Shown here in pieces: positions 5,532 through 7,238 of a stretch of DNA of 7,238 nucleotides; the stretch's first letter is position 1, and each line of letters opens with the position of its first letter. The position numbers were made by a program, and so were the translations under genes. The stretch is from DASUMF01 sp040510575 (GTDB lineage: Bacteria; Actinomycetota; Acidimicrobiia; IMCC26256; DASPTH01). Under the pieces are notes generated by a model that worked only from the letters and a program-made list of their open reading frames with translations, made no database searches and was not told the DNA's origin. The DNA is taken from positions 1-7,238 of the forward strand of contig JBEVIU010000001.1 in the NCBI GenBank assembly GCA_040510575.1, given 5' to 3'.

Positions 5532-5579
5532 ATGCTTCGGCGATCTCGGGCGCGGCCTCCCGCGCCTCAGGCACCTTGA
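5532..5579 (+). CDS. Possible 15-codon leaderless upstream reading frame
   Basis: ATG at 5532 begins six bases after TAGCCT, where a leaderless transcript would start, and encodes MLRRSRARPPAPQAP before TGA. That TGA overlaps an in-frame TTG of the glycosyltransferase as TTGA, the same kind of overlap used between other genes here. The peptide is basic and Pro-rich with no known family. It may regulate or deliver ribosomes to the next gene rather than make a useful product. Chance is a real alternative for so short a frame. Confidence 0.3.
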   Translation: MLRRSRARPPAPQAP

Positions 5580-6307
5580 CCCCTGCCTTCGGTGTCGTCG
5601 ATCTGGCCGTGAGCGTGGTCGTCCCCGCGTTCAACGAAGCCGGGATGCTCGAGCAGTCCGTGAGTGACGTGGTCGACGGGCTCCGCGCCCGCGGCGCCCC
5701 GTTCGAGGTCATCGTGGTCGAGAACGGGTCGACCGACGACACCCGGGCGATCGCGACGAAGCTGGCGGCGAACGATCCCGATGTCACCGTGCGCTCCCTC
5801 GCGCGCGCCGACTACGGCGAGGCGCTGCGCACCGGGATCCTCTCGTCACGCGGGCGGGTCGTCGTGATCTTCGACACCGACTACTACGACCTCGACTTCC
5901 TCGATCGCGCCCTGGCTCGCATGGACGCACCGCCCGCCCCCGCGATCGTGGTCGGCTCGAAGCGGGCGCCGGGGACGCGCGACGACCGTCCGTGGCCCCG
6001 GCGTCTCATCACGGCGGGGTTCGCGACGCTGCTTCGCGTCGGGTTCGGCCTCCAGGTGTCCGACACCCACGGCATGAAGGCCCTCGACCGGGCGGCGGTC
6101 ACCCCCCTGGCGCGCCGGTGTCGGAGTGGGCGCGACCTGTTCGACACCGAGCTCGTCCTGCGTGCCGATCGCGAGGGGCTGACCGTCGTCGAGCTCCCGG
6201 TGAACGTGATGGAGCGCCGGCCCTCGCGGACGCCGATCGCCCGGCGCGCGCTGCACACCGTGGTCGGTCTCGTTCGCTTGCGGATCCTGCTCTGGCGCGA
6301 CCGGTAG
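5576..6307 (+). CDS. Family 2 glycosyltransferase, dolichyl/polyprenyl-phosphate sugar transferase-like
   Basis: GT-A fold enzyme of about 243 residues that transfers a sugar from a nucleotide-sugar, probably to a lipid phosphate on the inner face of the membrane. Seen, numbered from the TTG: VSVVVPAFNEAGMLEQSV (12-29); VIVVENGSTDDT (45-56), the nucleotide-binding loop; FDTD (99-102), the metal-binding DxD; DTHGMKALDR (163-172), placed like the DTxxGFK segment of DPM1-like enzymes; and LFDTELVLRADREGLTVVELPV (188-209). There is no C-terminal membrane domain, so it is a compact DPM1/DPG-synthase-like form. The start is uncertain: TTG at 5576 overlaps the stop of a 15-codon frame, while GTG at 5609 would begin directly at VSVVVPAFNE; neither has a good ribosome binding site. 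The long open frame upstream is antisense shadow. The acceptor and sugar cannot be deduced. Confidence 0.88.
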   Translation: MTPAFGVVDLAVSVVVPAFNEAGMLEQSVSDVVDGLRARGAPFEVIVVENGSTDDTRAIATKLAANDPDVTVRSLARADYGEALRTGILSSRGRVVVIFDTDYYDLDFLDRALARMDAPPAPAIVVGSKRAPGTRDDRPWPRRLITAGFATLLRVGFGLQVSDTHGMKALDRAAVTPLARRCRSGRDLFDTELVLRADREGLTVVELPVNVMERRPSRTPIARRALHTVVGLVRLRILLWRDR

Positions 6308-6312
6308 CACCG

Positions 6313-6318
6313 TAGGCT
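6313..6318 (+). promoter_or_regulatory. Candidate -10 element of the transketolase promoter
   Basis: TAGGCT lies six bases after the glycosyltransferase stop. Transcription would start near 6325, leaving about 28 bases of leader with a ribosome binding site. It has the same form as the two other TAGSCT sites in the window. No clear -35 is visible; the gene could also be reached by read-through. Confidence 0.45.
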
Positions 6319-6337
6319 GGCGCAGAATCGTCGGAAG

Positions 6338-6344
6338 AGAAGGG
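6338..6344 (+). promoter_or_regulatory. Ribosome binding site of transketolase
   Basis: AGAAGGG, eight bases before the ATG at 6353, supports this start for the transketolase gene. Confidence 0.65.
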
Positions 6345-6352
6345 CAACGCAG

Positions 6353-7238
6353 ATGGGCACGACCGAGATCGAGCAGCGCGGCATCGACGTCATGCGCGGG
6401 CTCGCGATGGACGCGGTGCAGAAGGCCGGCAACGGCCATCCCGGCACCGCCATGGCGCTCGCACCGCTCGCGCACGTGCTCTGGACGCGCATCATGAAGT
6501 ACGACGCGGCGACTCCCGACTGGCCCGACCGCGACCGCTTCGTGCTCTCGAACGGCCACGCGTCGATCTTCCTCTACAACATGCTCTACCTGACCGGCTT
6601 CGGTCTCGAGCTCGACGACCTGCGCTCGCTGCGCCAGTGGGGATCGCGCACGCCGGGTCACCCCGAGTACCGCCACACCCCGGGCGTCGAGGTCACCACC
6701 GGCCCGCTCGGCCAGGGATTCGCGAACGGCGTCGGCATCGGCCTCGCGGAGGCGAACCTCCGGGAGCGCTTCGGGCCCGACGTGGTCGACCACCACGTCT
6801 TCGTGGTGTGCGGTGACGGCTGTCTGGAAGAGGGCGTGAGCCACGAGGCCGCCTCGCTCGCGGGTCACCTCGGGCTCGGTCGCCTCGTCTACGTCTACGA
6901 CGACAACCACATCACGATCGACGGCCCCACCGAGCTCGCGTACACCGACAACGTGCCGAAGCGCTTCGAGGGCTACGGCTGGCACGTCGTGAACCTCGGC
7001 GAGGTCGCCAACGACGTCGACCGCATCGAAGCCGGGATCCGCGAGGGCATGGCCGAGGCCGACCGTCCGAGCATCGTGATCCTGCGCAGTCACATCGGCT
7101 ACCCGTCGCCGAAGTACACCGACACCGCGTTCGCCCACGGCAATGCACTCGGTGCTGACGACGTGGCGGCCACGAAGGCCGTTCTCGGTCTCCCGCCCGA
7201 CGACTTCTCGGTACCCGACGACGTGCTCGAGTACTACC
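6353..7238 (+). CDS. tkt: Transketolase, N-terminal 295 residues (3' end outside window)
   Basis: Thiamin-diphosphate enzyme of the pentose phosphate pathway, moving two-carbon units between ketose and aldose phosphates in the cytoplasm. The pyrophosphate-binding domain is present. Seen: GNGHPGTAMALAP with H29; FVLSNGHAS with H69; WGSRTPGHPE with H103; TTGPLGQGFANGVGIGLAEA (115-134); GDG at 154-156 followed by DDNHITIDG (183-191), together the ThDP and metal site; and ILRSHIGYPSP with H247. All active-site histidines expected in this half are in place. One small departure is GDGCLEEG where GDGxLxEG is normal, which fits the pattern. ATG at 6353 has a good ribosome binding site and begins a few residues before the conserved start. 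The gene lies 45 bases after the glycosyltransferase and has its own -10 candidate. It is cut by the window end, not visibly broken. Confidence 0.96.
   Translation, partial: MGTTEIEQRGIDVMRGLAMDAVQKAGNGHPGTAMALAPLAHVLWTRIMKYDAATPDWPDRDRFVLSNGHASIFLYNMLYLTGFGLELDDLRSLRQWGSRTPGHPEYRHTPGVEVTTGPLGQGFANGVGIGLAEANLRERFGPDVVDHHVFVVCGDGCLEEGVSHEAASLAGHLGLGRLVYVYDDNHITIDGPTELAYTDNVPKRFEGYGWHVVNLGEVANDVDRIEAGIREGMAEADRPSIVILRSHIGYPSPKYTDTAFAHGNALGADDVAATKAVLGLPPDDFSVPDDVLEYY

Noticed and set aside
5456..5533. Upstream extension of the beta subunit to an ATG at 5533
   Set aside because: The added residues are low-complexity, relatives start near the 5455 ATG, and the predicted minus-strand transcription start (about 5514) lies inside the extension.
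3947..6307. Very long plus-strand open frame (786 codons)
   Set aside because: Only the last third is a real protein (the glycosyltransferase). The rest is Arg/Pro/Ser-rich antisense of the acyl-CoA synthetase genes, as expected in GC-rich DNA with few stop codons.
5846..7138. Minus-strand open frame of 430 codons
   Set aside because: It lies opposite the glycosyltransferase and transketolase, both of which have full family motifs, and shows the His/Val/Asp-rich composition of an antisense shadow.

Overview
The window is GC-rich DNA (about 70% by eye) with tightly packed genes, GTG and TTG starts and many 4-base start/stop overlaps. Together with a holin-X type membrane protein, TANNNT-like -10 elements and split ADP-forming acyl-CoA synthetase genes, this suggests a chromosomal segment of an actinobacterium, perhaps of the Acidimicrobiia. 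The phylum is a fair inference; the class is a guess. No tRNA, rRNA, CRISPR array, insertion sequence or prophage was found.

Minus strand, read from right to left: a split acyl-CoA synthetase (beta 5455-4784, alpha 4787-3297) runs by overlapping start/stop codons into a PBP4-type D-Ala-D-Ala carboxypeptidase (dacB, 3300-1909). After an 84-base gap with a candidate promoter comes a second run. It holds a holin-X family protein (1824-1414), two unrecognised small proteins (1417-1184 and 1184-891), a ThiS/MoaD-type sulfur carrier resembling TtuB (880-680) and a TtuA-type tRNA 2-thiouridine synthetase (683 to beyond position 1). The TtuA call is strong: PP-loop SGGKDS, N-terminal zinc-binding residues, and cysteines at 130, 133 and 222, the numbering known for the iron-sulfur ligands of Thermus TtuA. 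TtuB and TtuA together would thiolate uridine 54 of tRNA.

Plus strand: a family 2 glycosyltransferase (5576-6307) is transcribed away from the synthetase genes, followed by its own -10 element, a ribosome binding site and the first 295 codons of transketolase (6353 to the window end).

The control region at 5456-5608 is the least ordinary part. An 11-base palindrome contains a TAGCCT -10 on one strand and a TAGGCT -10 on the other. A nested hairpin lies in the leader of the synthetase operon. A 15-codon leaderless reading frame ends in a TTGA overlap with a possible TTG start of the glycosyltransferase. I do not see a whole new defence or mobile system. The better leads are this control region, the Gly-Gly-Ala-Arg tail of the sulfur carrier, the altered SxN motif in DacB and the two unassigned small proteins.
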